NCBI GenBank assembly: GCA_032718475.1
Contig: JAUCBJ010007014.1
Span: 101,946 to 165,945, forward strand
Direction of reading: 5' to 3'
DNA length: 64,000 nt
DNA from: Nemertoderma westbladi
Taxonomy: Eukaryota > Xenacoelomorpha > Nemertodermatida > Nemertodermatidae
Made by a program: the position numbers and the translations under genes. The notes below the pieces were generated by a model. That model did not search any database. It saw only the letters and a program-made list of their open reading frames with translations, and was not told the origin of the DNA. This document shows positions 55,651 to 64,000 of this stretch, piece by piece; position 1 is the stretch's first letter; each line of letters opens with the position of its first letter.

Positions 55651-56653
55651 CCGGATTAGGATGGATATTTCCTGACATTAGGAGAAGCATATTGATTGTT
55701 ACCGCGAGAATAAGGAGTATATCTAATATAGAGCTTCGATATATTGTGAAGGATAATGCTACTGCATGATATATTAGTAATAAATTACTTTTTAATTTTG
55801 GTTTGTAAGTTTTCTGCCAGTGTAAATAATTGTTGTATTTTGTAAAATTGAGGTCATTCCTCAGAAAAGTATAGGAATTAAAAATAATAAAAATAACGCA
55901 AAGCGCTGAAAGAATTTCTTTATTTGTTTTTAGAGTTTCAGTTGCTGTCTGCAATTTTGGATGCCAATTTTTAATTTTATATGTCGGATCAATTAGTTTT
56001 ATGCATATAATGTACGTTGAATATCGGTAAAAAAAATACTTAACAATAGTTAGCAACCAAATATGTTTGAAGGGATATATTGTTTTGTAGTAAAATATTG
56101 TAATGTGTATATAAAGCGTTTGGAATGCTATTTGAAAAATAACACCATTAGTAAATTTCATGTCATACTGCATTATCAGGTACTGCGGTATAATTACCAT
56201 AAATAGCAGCCCGACTAACCAAAGCAATCCAAATTCATATCCCATATATGTTGGAATATTTCCTCGGTATTTGAGTCTAAATTTTTGGAATATTGTTATT
56301 AGCACAATTTTTTTATTGGTAAATTGTTTTTGTAATAATATTCCTGCAAATACAACTACTAAAGTCGAGAGTTGAGTGAAAATTGTAAGTACTGGCACAG
56401 ATAAAATATTCCAACAACATATAAAGGTTTTTATCATTATATTGCACAATATTTCTCTAGAAATTGTACTAATGTTAGAATAGTGGTCAAAACCTAGGTC
56501 GTTTAATTTATTGAGATTATTTATTAATTGCACGAAAAGTATATACGTAGTTTTATTTTCATATGTATATACGGGTAGACATGGGATCATTGGCGGTGTA
56601 CCAGGTAGGATAGGTAGAAAATATATACAATAATTTATAACAATGTATATCAA
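55651..56653 (-). pseudogene. LINE ORF2 N-terminal region, membrane-protein-like, truncated at NPG
   Basis: A 335-codon ORF is very hydrophobic, with several segments that look membrane-spanning, for example VVVFAGILLQ, FGLLWLVGLLFMVIIP and ILLILAVTINMLLLM. It ends in SGNIHPNP, resembling the SGDIHPNPGP sequence near the start of ORF2 in many animal LINEs of the CR1/Jockey type. The inverted-repeat element begins right after the NP codons at 55650, removing endonuclease and RT. ORF1 of the same LINE lies upstream. The overlapping ORF at 56559-56840 is also hydrophobic and may be a frame-shifted extension. The length of hydrophobic sequence before the NPG motif is unusual to me. Confidence 0.5.
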
Positions 56654-56977
56654 TAAGATAGTGAGTGACGCTTGAATTAAATTTATGTAATATATTAAAA
56701 ACCATTTTTAATAAGATAAAATATTTGTGGGGTGGGGTTAAAAAACTTACACCTGTAATGCAGACCACTAAAGTTAGACATACGCCCAGTAGTAATTCTA
56801 TTTTATTGCACAATTGTACATCGACTGACAAAACTGACAAAAATACAATTATATCTTTTATAAAAATGAATGTAATAATTAAGTCATTTAGAGGTGGTTA
56901 TTATATTGTATGACTCTACTGTCATCCCCTAATATATTAATACTGGGCTTTGGATTCGCCTATCGCTCTCATTAGAT

Positions 56978-58345
56978 CTATAACAGCGTTGAACACCCTT
57001 CCTCCTTCACCGTGATTCGCTGTAGGGTTGGAGTAGGGTTAGTAGGTTGGTGTTCTCTATAGGACCCCGGTTGCGGCCAATAATAAGCCCTGTGGGTCTG
57101 GATCAATGGCCATTCAGATGGTTGACTTGGATGTTGAATATTGTTGTTATTAAAGCGCGCTCCCATTGGGTCCCGGGGTTGTGACTTTCCAAATAACGCA
57201 CGTTTAATATTGCTAACATATAGACCCATAGCGTTATGAGAAAGGTGTTTAGCATCATATAGATGTATCGTGGTAAGGTTAGCATGATGAACAAAGGTTA
57301 TATCTAAATCTCTACAAACTTTGCTAATTTCGTTGTTAATTGGGGTAACGCTTTTGTCCGCTCGCGCAATAAGTGCAGATAAACAGATGTTCGCATCCGG
57401 CCATTTCTGATTAATGGCTTTGACGCTCTCCTTCAGATTTCTCGTGAGTTCTACTGGGTTGCGATATTGACTAGCGTTATCAACATCATTAGTTCCTGTC
57501 TGTATATATACGTGCTCTATATTATTATATATACTCAAAGCTGTTTGTATATTTTCTAACAATATTTGTGACGTTTGTGTTGGTACCATTTTAGCGAATC
57601 GGTTTATTTTGCGTGGGTAGACAAACTTCCTATTGCTATCCATAAATAGCAGTGTAGAGATTTCTTCAGTAGAACGCCTTCCATTGTCGACCTTGGTGAA
57701 TTTGTTTGGTGCCGCTATGGGCGCACCTCTTTCAGGAGTAATTTCGTTCAGGCTATTACATTGTAAGCCCACTGAAGTTGTTGTTTCAGTGTTACGTGGC
57801 AATACCGTATTATCAGCCGTATTTCCACTGTCACCAGTCAACAACAATGAGTTGTCCGGAAGAAGGACTAATGATTCGTTTAGGCCCCTACCGATTTCTG
57901 ATAGTGAGGATGTCTCATTCTGAATTGAGCTGAGTACCGGTAATGGAAACGATTGAGAATCCTCAGTCAGACCCAGGCCCTGCCTGATAGATATCCGCGG
58001 GGTTGGGGGGTTGCCGTTTGTATTAGTTCCCTCGTTAGATAGTTGTCCCATTAACTCGGTCCCCTTTCCAGAAGAGTAGTGTGTGAGGAGTATTATCTGC
58101 TCTTCAAGTACCTTTATTCGCTTAAGATCCTGTTCGCGTATAGTAAAAAGTGTTTTAAACGAATCCTCGAGGTATGGCAATCGGTTGATTATCGTTTCCC
58201 TGGCAACATCCGGAGTGTCTGCAGATTCGGTAATTATAGTTGGATCCGGATCCGGATTAGAATTAGTAACGCCTACATGAAAGTTTTTGGGTCCATCACC
58301 GTTATCTTCATTAGTTGAGATCTCTGAGGTTTGTTTAAGAACCAC
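56978..58345 (-). CDS. LINE ORF1 with SGNH/GDSL esterase-like domain
   Basis: A 455-codon ORF. The N-terminal half is polar with a short coiled-coil near residues 70-90. The C-terminal half has SGNH hydrolase blocks: LLFMDSNRKF (nucleophile Ser, about residue 232), QTGTNDVD (GxND block) and LYDAKHLSH (DxxH block). Esterase-type ORF1 proteins are known from CR1/L2-group LINEs, where the domain is thought to aid membrane or lipid interaction during retrotransposition. The frame is intact. It pairs with the truncated ORF2 at 55651-56653, 325 bases downstream. Confidence 0.75.
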   Translation of the reverse strand: MVLKQTSEISTNEDNGDGPKNFHVGVTNSNPDPDPTIITESADTPDVARETIINRLPYLEDSFKTLFTIREQDLKRIKVLEEQIILLTHYSSGKGTELMGQLSNEGTNTNGNPPTPRISIRQGLGLTEDSQSFPLPVLSSIQNETSSLSEIGRGLNESLVLLPDNSLLLTGDSGNTADNTVLPRNTETTTSVGLQCNSLNEITPERGAPIAAPNKFTKVDNGRRSTEEISTLLFMDSNRKFVYPRKINRFAKMVPTQTSQILLENIQTALSIYNNIEHVYIQTGTNDVDNASQYRNPVELTRNLKESVKAINQKWPDANICLSALIARADKSVTPINNEISKVCRDLDITFVHHANLTTIHLYDAKHLSHNAMGLYVSNIKRALFGKSQPRDPMGARFNNNNIQHPSQPSEWPLIQTHRAYYWPQPGSYREHQPTNPTPTLQRITVKEEGCSTLL

Positions 58346-58509
58346 AGCACCTGTGAATTAGTAAAACATTGAGAGCAACCAAACAAAGTATATTACCTTA
58401 GATATATCGCTCGGGTAAATATAGATTACACAAATAAACGTAACATAATAATATAAATAAATAAAATAAACTAAGAGTCAATCATATAACATCGAATAAG
58501 TAATTCGTA
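58346..58509. other. Spacer between divergent ORFs
   Basis: 164 bases separate the minus-strand LINE ORF1 from the plus-strand ORF at 58510. It is AT-rich and probably includes the 5' UTR of the minus-strand LINE. Confidence 0.4.
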
Positions 58510-59202
58510 ATGGATGAATCCAAAGCCGGTTCCTGTTCCGGGTATAACGAATCCACTTGGCCTGCAGTTTCAGCAATGCTTGCCAGTAGTTTATGGAATC
58601 CAGCGTATTCGCACATCGCACCTGAAAGATCATCAACTGTCACTCAGGTGCCACAAGTTCCATATAACCACAACCCCCGAACATTAATCGACGACGAACA
58701 TCAGTTACATTCGTTGATGACATCTCTAGGCCTAGGAGCGCCAGCGGCGAGATCGAGTCCAACAGATGACGTCCCCCAAGGTGGGAACCTGCGTTTCAGA
58801 ACGCCAACATGGGCAGAAACCCAGACCAGTCTTGGCGGGAAATCCAGACAACCTCCATCACGGGGACTATGAGCTAGGCCTACCGGTAGCTGGTTTAATC
58901 AGCTCGGCGGATCCACAGCGAACACGTTTTAGGGCTGGTGTACGAACAGCAACTGGAAACGGGGAGTTACCAGTCACCGGAAGGGAGTTTAGCAGACAGG
59001 ATGAGCAAACACAACAGGTAAGGTTTAGGCCTAAACGGCAATCAGAACAGGATAGAGGAAGCTGCACTGGGTATGATCAAATGCAACCTGGCCATCAGGT
59101 ACCGGTATCGGCTAGCTGGTCAACTGAGGGACTGATGCCTCCAGGGGCCACCTCTCCTGCACGGAGAATCAGGCCAGGAAATAGCGACCAACACAATAGT
59201 GC
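58510..59202 (+). pseudogene. Hypothetical plus-strand ORF cut by LINE copy 2
   Basis: One frame runs from 58510 to 58872, and a second overlapping frame from 58766 continues to the LINE at 59203, so a frameshift is likely near 58770-58870. The product is Ser/Pro/Gln/Arg-rich and probably disordered (for example TGREFSRQDEQTQQVRFRPK). No domain is recognised. It may be an ORF1 or leader of the plus-strand LINE whose ORF1 starts at 61042. Confidence 0.3.
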
Positions 59203-60820
59203 ACTACTACTACTAGGATCGCCATGCTGCATTGCAGCTGCATTTTTAAGAATGCTGTGCCGGCTTGTCAACAAAATTGCACTGCCACAACTCCCTATCA
59301 CCCATGACATTTGCTAGATCATCCGCATCTTTAAGGCCAGTGTCCTTTAAGATGCGTCTCAAGAAAGTCATGGGCTGTCCACCATGCTTATTCACTCCAT
59401 GAGGCTGCCAAAGTACAAGATTATGCACTGGCTGGTCCTCACGGCGAAAGCAATGTCCTGCAAAGCGGAGGCGATTTTGTTCTAGTGTCAAGCTTGGGGG
59501 AACCAATGAGACACCTCCAATGTTATATAGTGTCTCGTTGGAGATGTGTGCATTGTACTTGACACAATGAACCCGGCGTAGCATTCTTGTGAATGTGCCA
59601 TCTAGAGTTTTGGTGTACTCAGCAGTTAGAGCCCAGCATGGACTCCCGTAGAGGAGTACTGGAACTACTGCTGCTCTAAATAATCGGACCTTAAGTTTCC
59701 GATTAATTCTCGGTGACTTCCAAATTTTGGAAAGCCTATTCAAGGCTGCCCATGCCTTTCCCTTACGTATTCGAAGGTCCTCACCTGACTTCCGGATCCA
59801 TGATCCCAGGTAACAGAAGTCGTCCACATGCTCAAGCATACCATCCTTTGAGCTTATGCTCATCCGATCAGATACTTGCTGAGGACTTTCAAAGTTAACT
59901 GTCAGAATTTTGGTCTTTCTGGAGTTAATAAAAAGACCAACACTAGAAGCAGCATGTTCTAATGAGCTGAGGAGCCGTTGGGCTCCCTCTAATGATTCTG
60001 AGAGTACTCTTAAGTCATCAGCAAAGTCTAGATCAGTTAGGTACTTGGCAGGATTTCCTCGACTTCTGGAGCCAGTAGGTGGAGTTATCATCACCCCATC
60101 ATCATTATAATGATCTAAGGACATGCGTAGAACATAGTCAACCACAATAATGAACAAGAATGGTGCAAGTGTGTCTCCTTGGAGGACGCCCCATAACACT
60201 TCAAATGGTTCTGTGTCACCGTCAACAGTAGACACAAATGTTGTCGAACCATCGTGTACTGATCTGATTGCTGCAATAATTTCATCAGGAATCCCATATA
60301 ATGAAAGTATGCTGAACATACGTGAGCGAGAGACTGAATCAAAGGCCTTGAAGAAGTCAACAAAGATAACAGCCAGATGCCTGTCTTTCTTTTTTGATAA
60401 CTCTTCAATTATCCTTCTATAAGTGCCAAAATGGGTTCCATGGTCCCACGACCTTTACGGAACCCATTCTGATTTTCACGGAGCAGTCTCTCAATGGGAT
60501 CCCTGATGCGATTTAATAGAATTCTATTGTATAGCTTTGCAGCAATCGAGATCAATGAGATTCCCCGAAAAGAACCATAGAGTGTTAGGTTGCCCTTCTT
60601 GGGAACTGGCACCAACTTATTTGTTTTCATTTCTTGTGGGACTCTTGTTGTTCGGTACATGTCTACTATGATGGGATAGATGAGCTTTAAACACTCAGGT
60701 ATTTTAAAGAGCTCAGGGGGGACACCATCTACTCCACTGGCACGATTGGTCTTAATGCTCTTTGCAGCAGCCTTCACTTCTGCAAAGGAGATATCGCCAA
60801 TGGGAATATCTGGAGTACAG
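59203..60820 (-). mobile_element. RTE-like LINE, copy 2, 5'-truncated and frameshifted
   Basis: It is nearly identical to 24501-25917 over the shared part but extends further upstream, with SIKTNRASGVDGVPPELFK preceding the RT. The RT motifs FADDL and GVLQGDTLAPF are present. A 2-base insertion near 60420 (TTCTATAAGTG against TTCTAAGTG) breaks the frame. The 3' tail is (TAG)n at 59203-59215. The right edge is approximate because no longer copy is available. Confidence 0.85.
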
Positions 60821-61041
60821 ACTCAGACACTTTTACTTCTATAAAGTTATCAGGCAATACCCTGTATTATTTTGCTGTATTGTATGTACAGATGTAGGTA
60901 TAAAGCAGATTTATCAAAAGTCTGAAACTACCGGCTATCAGTACCGGCATATTACCTGACTATCAGACAGCCTACTGGAACAACCGGTAGTTTGTATATA
61001 ATCATTGGATTCTCTCGCTGCCTGCTGGTCTACAATATAAT
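60821..61041 (+). other. 5' region of plus-strand LINE
   Basis: It is a non-coding stretch directly before the ORF1 start, with several CCGGTA motifs. It is probably the 5' UTR of the LINE that begins at 61042. Confidence 0.35.
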
Positions 61042-62292
61042 ATGGATAGAAGAAAGTCCACCGATACAACGAAGAAACAACAGGTTAACATAAACGCGCG
61101 ACAAACGGATGCTCATTCCTCGCAGACGAGGGGTAAATCAGGTTCACTACAAAGGAACACTAAGATTAATAAGATAACCATAGCACGGGATATTGCACGG
61201 GACGATGGGTTTACCGAAATCGAAGTTAACTGCTCTGGTTCGAACTGTGACGTCTCAATGATTTGTATAGCTAGAGAAGGGACCGAATTCGGCCGAATCG
61301 ATTTTTATTGTGGCACATGCGTGAGCCAACGTCTAGCTGGTCTCGCTGCCGAACTAGAGAAACACGAGACGCGTGTATGTGATAATCTGTTGGAGATGCA
61401 ACAACAATTGGACTCTATCACCGGTAGAACCAATAAACTGGAAAAACGGGTTAATGATAACAGAGACGCAACATTAACCAGATTAAAGGAACTTCGGGTT
61501 GAACTTGAAACAAACACTGACGATAACATGAAGAGGATCTCAAACCTTGAAACTTCTGTATCAGAATTCAACAATGCATGTACAACAGCGGAAGTGGAAC
61601 CTGATATCGGAGGTGTATGGAACAAAGTATCGTACTCTTCAAAGGTTAAATCCAACAAGAAAGTGCCAAACCTTGCCGCGCTATCAAAGCAAATACAACA
61701 CGAAGAAGCAGAACACAACAAACGTAAACTTAATCTCGTAATAAAAGGTTGCGATCTGCCACCAGAACGCGACGTTAAAGATGCTGTAATTGACATAGCT
61801 AGCGCCATTAATGTTGATCTAGTTAGGGCGGAGACTATTACAAGACGCGTCGGAAAACTGCAGAACAGTGGTCACCCGAGACCAATAGTTATTACTCTAT
61901 CCCAGGAGAAACGCCAGGCTCTCCTACGGAATGCCCGGGGACTCCGCAACATAGAGCGGTACAAGAGAGTATATATCTCCCCTGATTACACACCCGAAGA
62001 AAGTCGACTTCAGTTCGAGTTACGAGAGGAGCTCCGGTCTCGGACAGCTGCTCACCCAGATAAACGTTGGATTATCCAACGCAGTACCGTAGTGGAAGCT
62101 ACCTTTCAAAGATCAGACCGATCTGTCCGGCAATATCCTGTGGCAGGTGATATGGACAACGCACCCGAGCCTGTACAGAACCCGAAAACTATAGACCTTA
62201 CGACATCACCTCCTCATAAAGCCACCCATTCATATTCCGAACGACAATTTCGAACCAGAAAGAGTTCGGGAATATCCACGCAGACAGACTGA
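61042..62292 (+). CDS. LINE ORF1 protein with zinc finger, coiled-coil and RRM-like domain
   Basis: A 416-codon ORF. Residues ~70-100 have a Cys-rich PHD-like finger (NCSGSNCDVSMIC ... FYCGTC). A coiled-coil follows at ~105-180 (LEMQQQLDSITGRTNKLEKR). Next is an RRM-like region starting NLVIKGCDLPPERDVKDAV and the C-terminal domain typical of LINE ORF1 (LLRNARGLRNI ... YISPDYTPEE). Such proteins coat LINE RNA as a trimeric chaperone. The ORF ends in TGA at 62290, and the same frame stays open beyond it into the 41-residue repeat array. The endonuclease and RT ORF2 would lie beyond the window if present. Confidence 0.8.
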   Translation: MDRRKSTDTTKKQQVNINARQTDAHSSQTRGKSGSLQRNTKINKITIARDIARDDGFTEIEVNCSGSNCDVSMICIAREGTEFGRIDFYCGTCVSQRLAGLAAELEKHETRVCDNLLEMQQQLDSITGRTNKLEKRVNDNRDATLTRLKELRVELETNTDDNMKRISNLETSVSEFNNACTTAEVEPDIGGVWNKVSYSSKVKSNKKVPNLAALSKQIQHEEAEHNKRKLNLVIKGCDLPPERDVKDAVIDIASAINVDLVRAETITRRVGKLQNSGHPRPIVITLSQEKRQALLRNARGLRNIERYKRVYISPDYTPEESRLQFELREELRSRTAAHPDKRWIIQRSTVVEATFQRSDRSVRQYPVAGDMDNAPEPVQNPKTIDLTTSPPHKATHSYSERQFRTRKSSGISTQTD

Positions 62293-64000
62293 CAACCACC
62301 TACATGCACAGCCGGGACACCGAAGGTATCCCTGTCACTTGTAAGTTTCAACCATACAATCAGTACCATACACTTTGACAATATACCCGGTAATGGCAAT
62401 AACGATGGTATCAATAATGTAAACAGTCCCGATACCGATGATTATATATCCGGTACCGGCAGTAATGATATTGTCAATAATGTAGACAGTTCCGGAAATG
62501 TTAGTGATTATAAATCAACCTGTAATGAAAGTGTCAATAATGTAAACAGTCTTGTTACCGGTGATTATATATCCGGTACCGGCAGTAATGATATTGTCAA
62601 TAATGTAGACAGTTCTGGAAATGTTAGTGATTATAAATCAACCTGTAATGAAAGTGTCAATAATGTAAACAGTCTCGTTACCGGTGATTATATATCCGGT
62701 ACCGGCAGTAATGATATTGTCAATAATGTAGACAGTTCTGGAAATGTTAGTGATTATAAATCAACCTGTAATGAAAGTGTCAATAATGTAAACAGTCTTG
62801 TTACCGGTGATTATATATCCGGTACCGGCAGTAATAACATTGTCAATAATGTAGACAGGTCTGGAAATGTTAGTGATTATAAATCAACCTGTAATGAAAG
62901 TGTCAATAATGTAAACAGTCTTGTTACCGGTGATTATATATCCGGTACCGGCAGTAATGATATTGTCAATAATGTGGACAGTTCTGGAAATGTTAGTGAT
63001 TATAAATCAACCTGTAATGAAAGTGTCAATAATGTAAACAGTCTCGTTACCAACGATTATATATCCGGTACCGGCAGTAATGATATTGTCAATAATGTGG
63101 ACAGTTCTGGAAATGTTAGTGATTATAAATCAACCTGTAATGAAAGTGTCAATAATGTAAACAGTCTCGTTACCAACGATTATATATCCGGTACCGGCAG
63201 TAATGATATTGTCAATAATGTAGACAGTTCTGGAAATGTTAGTGATTATAAATCAACCTGTAATGAAAGTGTCAATAATGTAAACAGTCTTGTTACCGGT
63301 GATTATATATCCGGTACCGGCAGTAATGATATTGTCAATAATGTAGACAGTTCTGGAAATGTTAGTGATTATAAATCAACCTGTAATGAAAGTGTCAATA
63401 ATGTAAACAGTCTCGTTACCGATGATTATATATCCGGTACCGGCAGTAATGATATTGTCAATAATGTAGACAGTTCTGGAAATGTTAGTGATTATAAATC
63501 AACCTGTAATGAAAGTGTCAATAATGTAAACAGTCTCGTTACCAACGATTATATATCCGGTACCGGCAGTAATAACATTGTCAATAATGTAGACAGGTCT
63601 GGAAATGTTAGTGATTATAAATCAACCTGTAATGAAAGTGTCAATAATGTAAACAGTCTCGTTACCGATGATTATATATCCGGTACCGGCAGTAATGATA
63701 TTGTCAATAATGTGGACAGTTCTGGAAATGTTAGTGATTATAAATCAACCTGTAATGAAAGTGTCAATAATGTAAACAGTCTCGTTACCAACGATTATAT
63801 ATCCGGTACCGGCAGTAATGATATTGTCAATAATGTGGACAGTTCTGGAAATGTTAGTGATTATAAATCAACCTGTAATGAAAGTGTCAATAATGTAAAC
63901 AGTCTCGTTACCAACGATTATATATCCGGTACCGGAAGTAATGATATTGTCAATAATGTAGACAGGTCTGGAAATGTTAGTGATTATAAATCAACCTGTA
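62293..64000 (+). CDS. Open frame encoding 41-residue tandem repeats, runs off right edge
   Basis: After the ORF1 stop the same frame is open to the end of the window with no ATG at its start in that frame. From 62410 it encodes a 41-residue unit starting VNNVNSLVTGDYISGTGSND and continuing through DYKSTCNES. The unit has two related halves, each starting VNNV and containing DY.S. All 12 complete units and the partial thirteenth keep frame. Differences between units are a few substitutions (TGD, TDD or TND; NDI or NNI; DSS or DRS). It may be expressed by readthrough, by an upstream exon or as the N-terminus of ORF2, or not at all. Confidence 0.45.
62410..64000 (+). repeat. 123-bp tandem array, at least 12.9 units
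   Basis: Unit starts fall at 62410, 62533, 62656 and every 123 bases to 63886, with no indels seen. Units are nearly identical apart from a few recurrent variants, so the array is young or homogenised. Each unit contains the palindromic block TCCGGTACCGG. The array continues beyond the window. Confidence 0.95.

Noticed and set aside
55651-55680. A functional 2A skipping peptide
   Set aside because: The GP that completes NPGP is cut off by the junction, and the residues before it (GNIHPNP) do not match the DxExNPGP core.
62410-64000. CRISPR-like array
   Set aside because: The units are contiguous 123-bp repeats without unique spacers, in a eukaryotic retroelement context.

Overview
The window is animal genomic DNA, most likely from an invertebrate, made almost entirely of transposable elements. 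I recognise no single-copy host gene, rRNA or intact tRNA. BEL/Pao retrotransposons, which are confined to animals, dominate it. The rest is one intact Ty1/copia element, pieces of at least three non-LTR retrotransposons (LINEs), a very large inverted-repeat (foldback-like) element, and a 123-bp coding tandem array that runs off the right edge. Nothing prokaryotic is present. I do not name a species.

Layout from left to right. (1) 1-3761: minus-strand 5' half of a decayed BEL/Pao element (BEL0: gag, zinc knuckles, protease), leaving by the left edge. (2) 3970-4800: GC-rich compound repeat array. (3) 5086-6249: plus-strand 3' end of another BEL element (BEL3), with the C-terminal part of a post-pol ORF, a polypurine tract and 89 bp of LTR. 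(4) 6250-55650: a ~7.3-kb element with ~1.5-kb terminal inverted repeats (TIRs), expanded to 49 kb because a BEL element landed in each TIR. BEL1 (7184-32591, minus) lies in the left TIR and is flanked by the 5-bp target duplication GATGG. BEL2 (38234-54922, minus) lies in the right TIR and is flanked by TTATG. The opposite arm keeps the unoccupied version of each site, so both insertions are well supported. (5) 55651-58345: minus-strand LINE with an esterase-type ORF1 and a membrane-protein-like ORF that stops at an NPG-type motif. (6) 58510-64000: plus-strand sequence interrupted by a second copy of an RTE-like LINE, then a LINE ORF1 followed in the same frame by at least 12.9 copies of a 41-residue repeat.

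BEL1 carries two later insertions: a 5'-truncated RTE-like LINE (24501-25917) that splits a gag zinc knuckle, and a complete copia element (14031-18898) with LTRs identical by eye and an uninterrupted 1471-codon gag-pol frame. The inferred order is foldback element, then BEL1 and BEL2, then the LINE and copia inside BEL1. BEL1 and BEL2 are inactive by visible lesions: a missing RT segment in BEL1 and loss of the catalytic Asp-Asp of the RT in BEL2. Copia looks potentially autonomous.

The most unusual feature is a third coding region downstream of pol, present in BEL1, BEL2 and BEL3. It carries a CX2C...CX2H motif, three CCHC zinc knuckles (BEL1) and a basic tail (BEL2 and BEL3). It occupies the position where some LTR elements carry env but shows no signal peptide or membrane anchor, and I do not recognise it as a known family. 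BEL1 also contains eight dispersed copies of an 18-bp palindrome, read in several frames and also present outside coding sequence.
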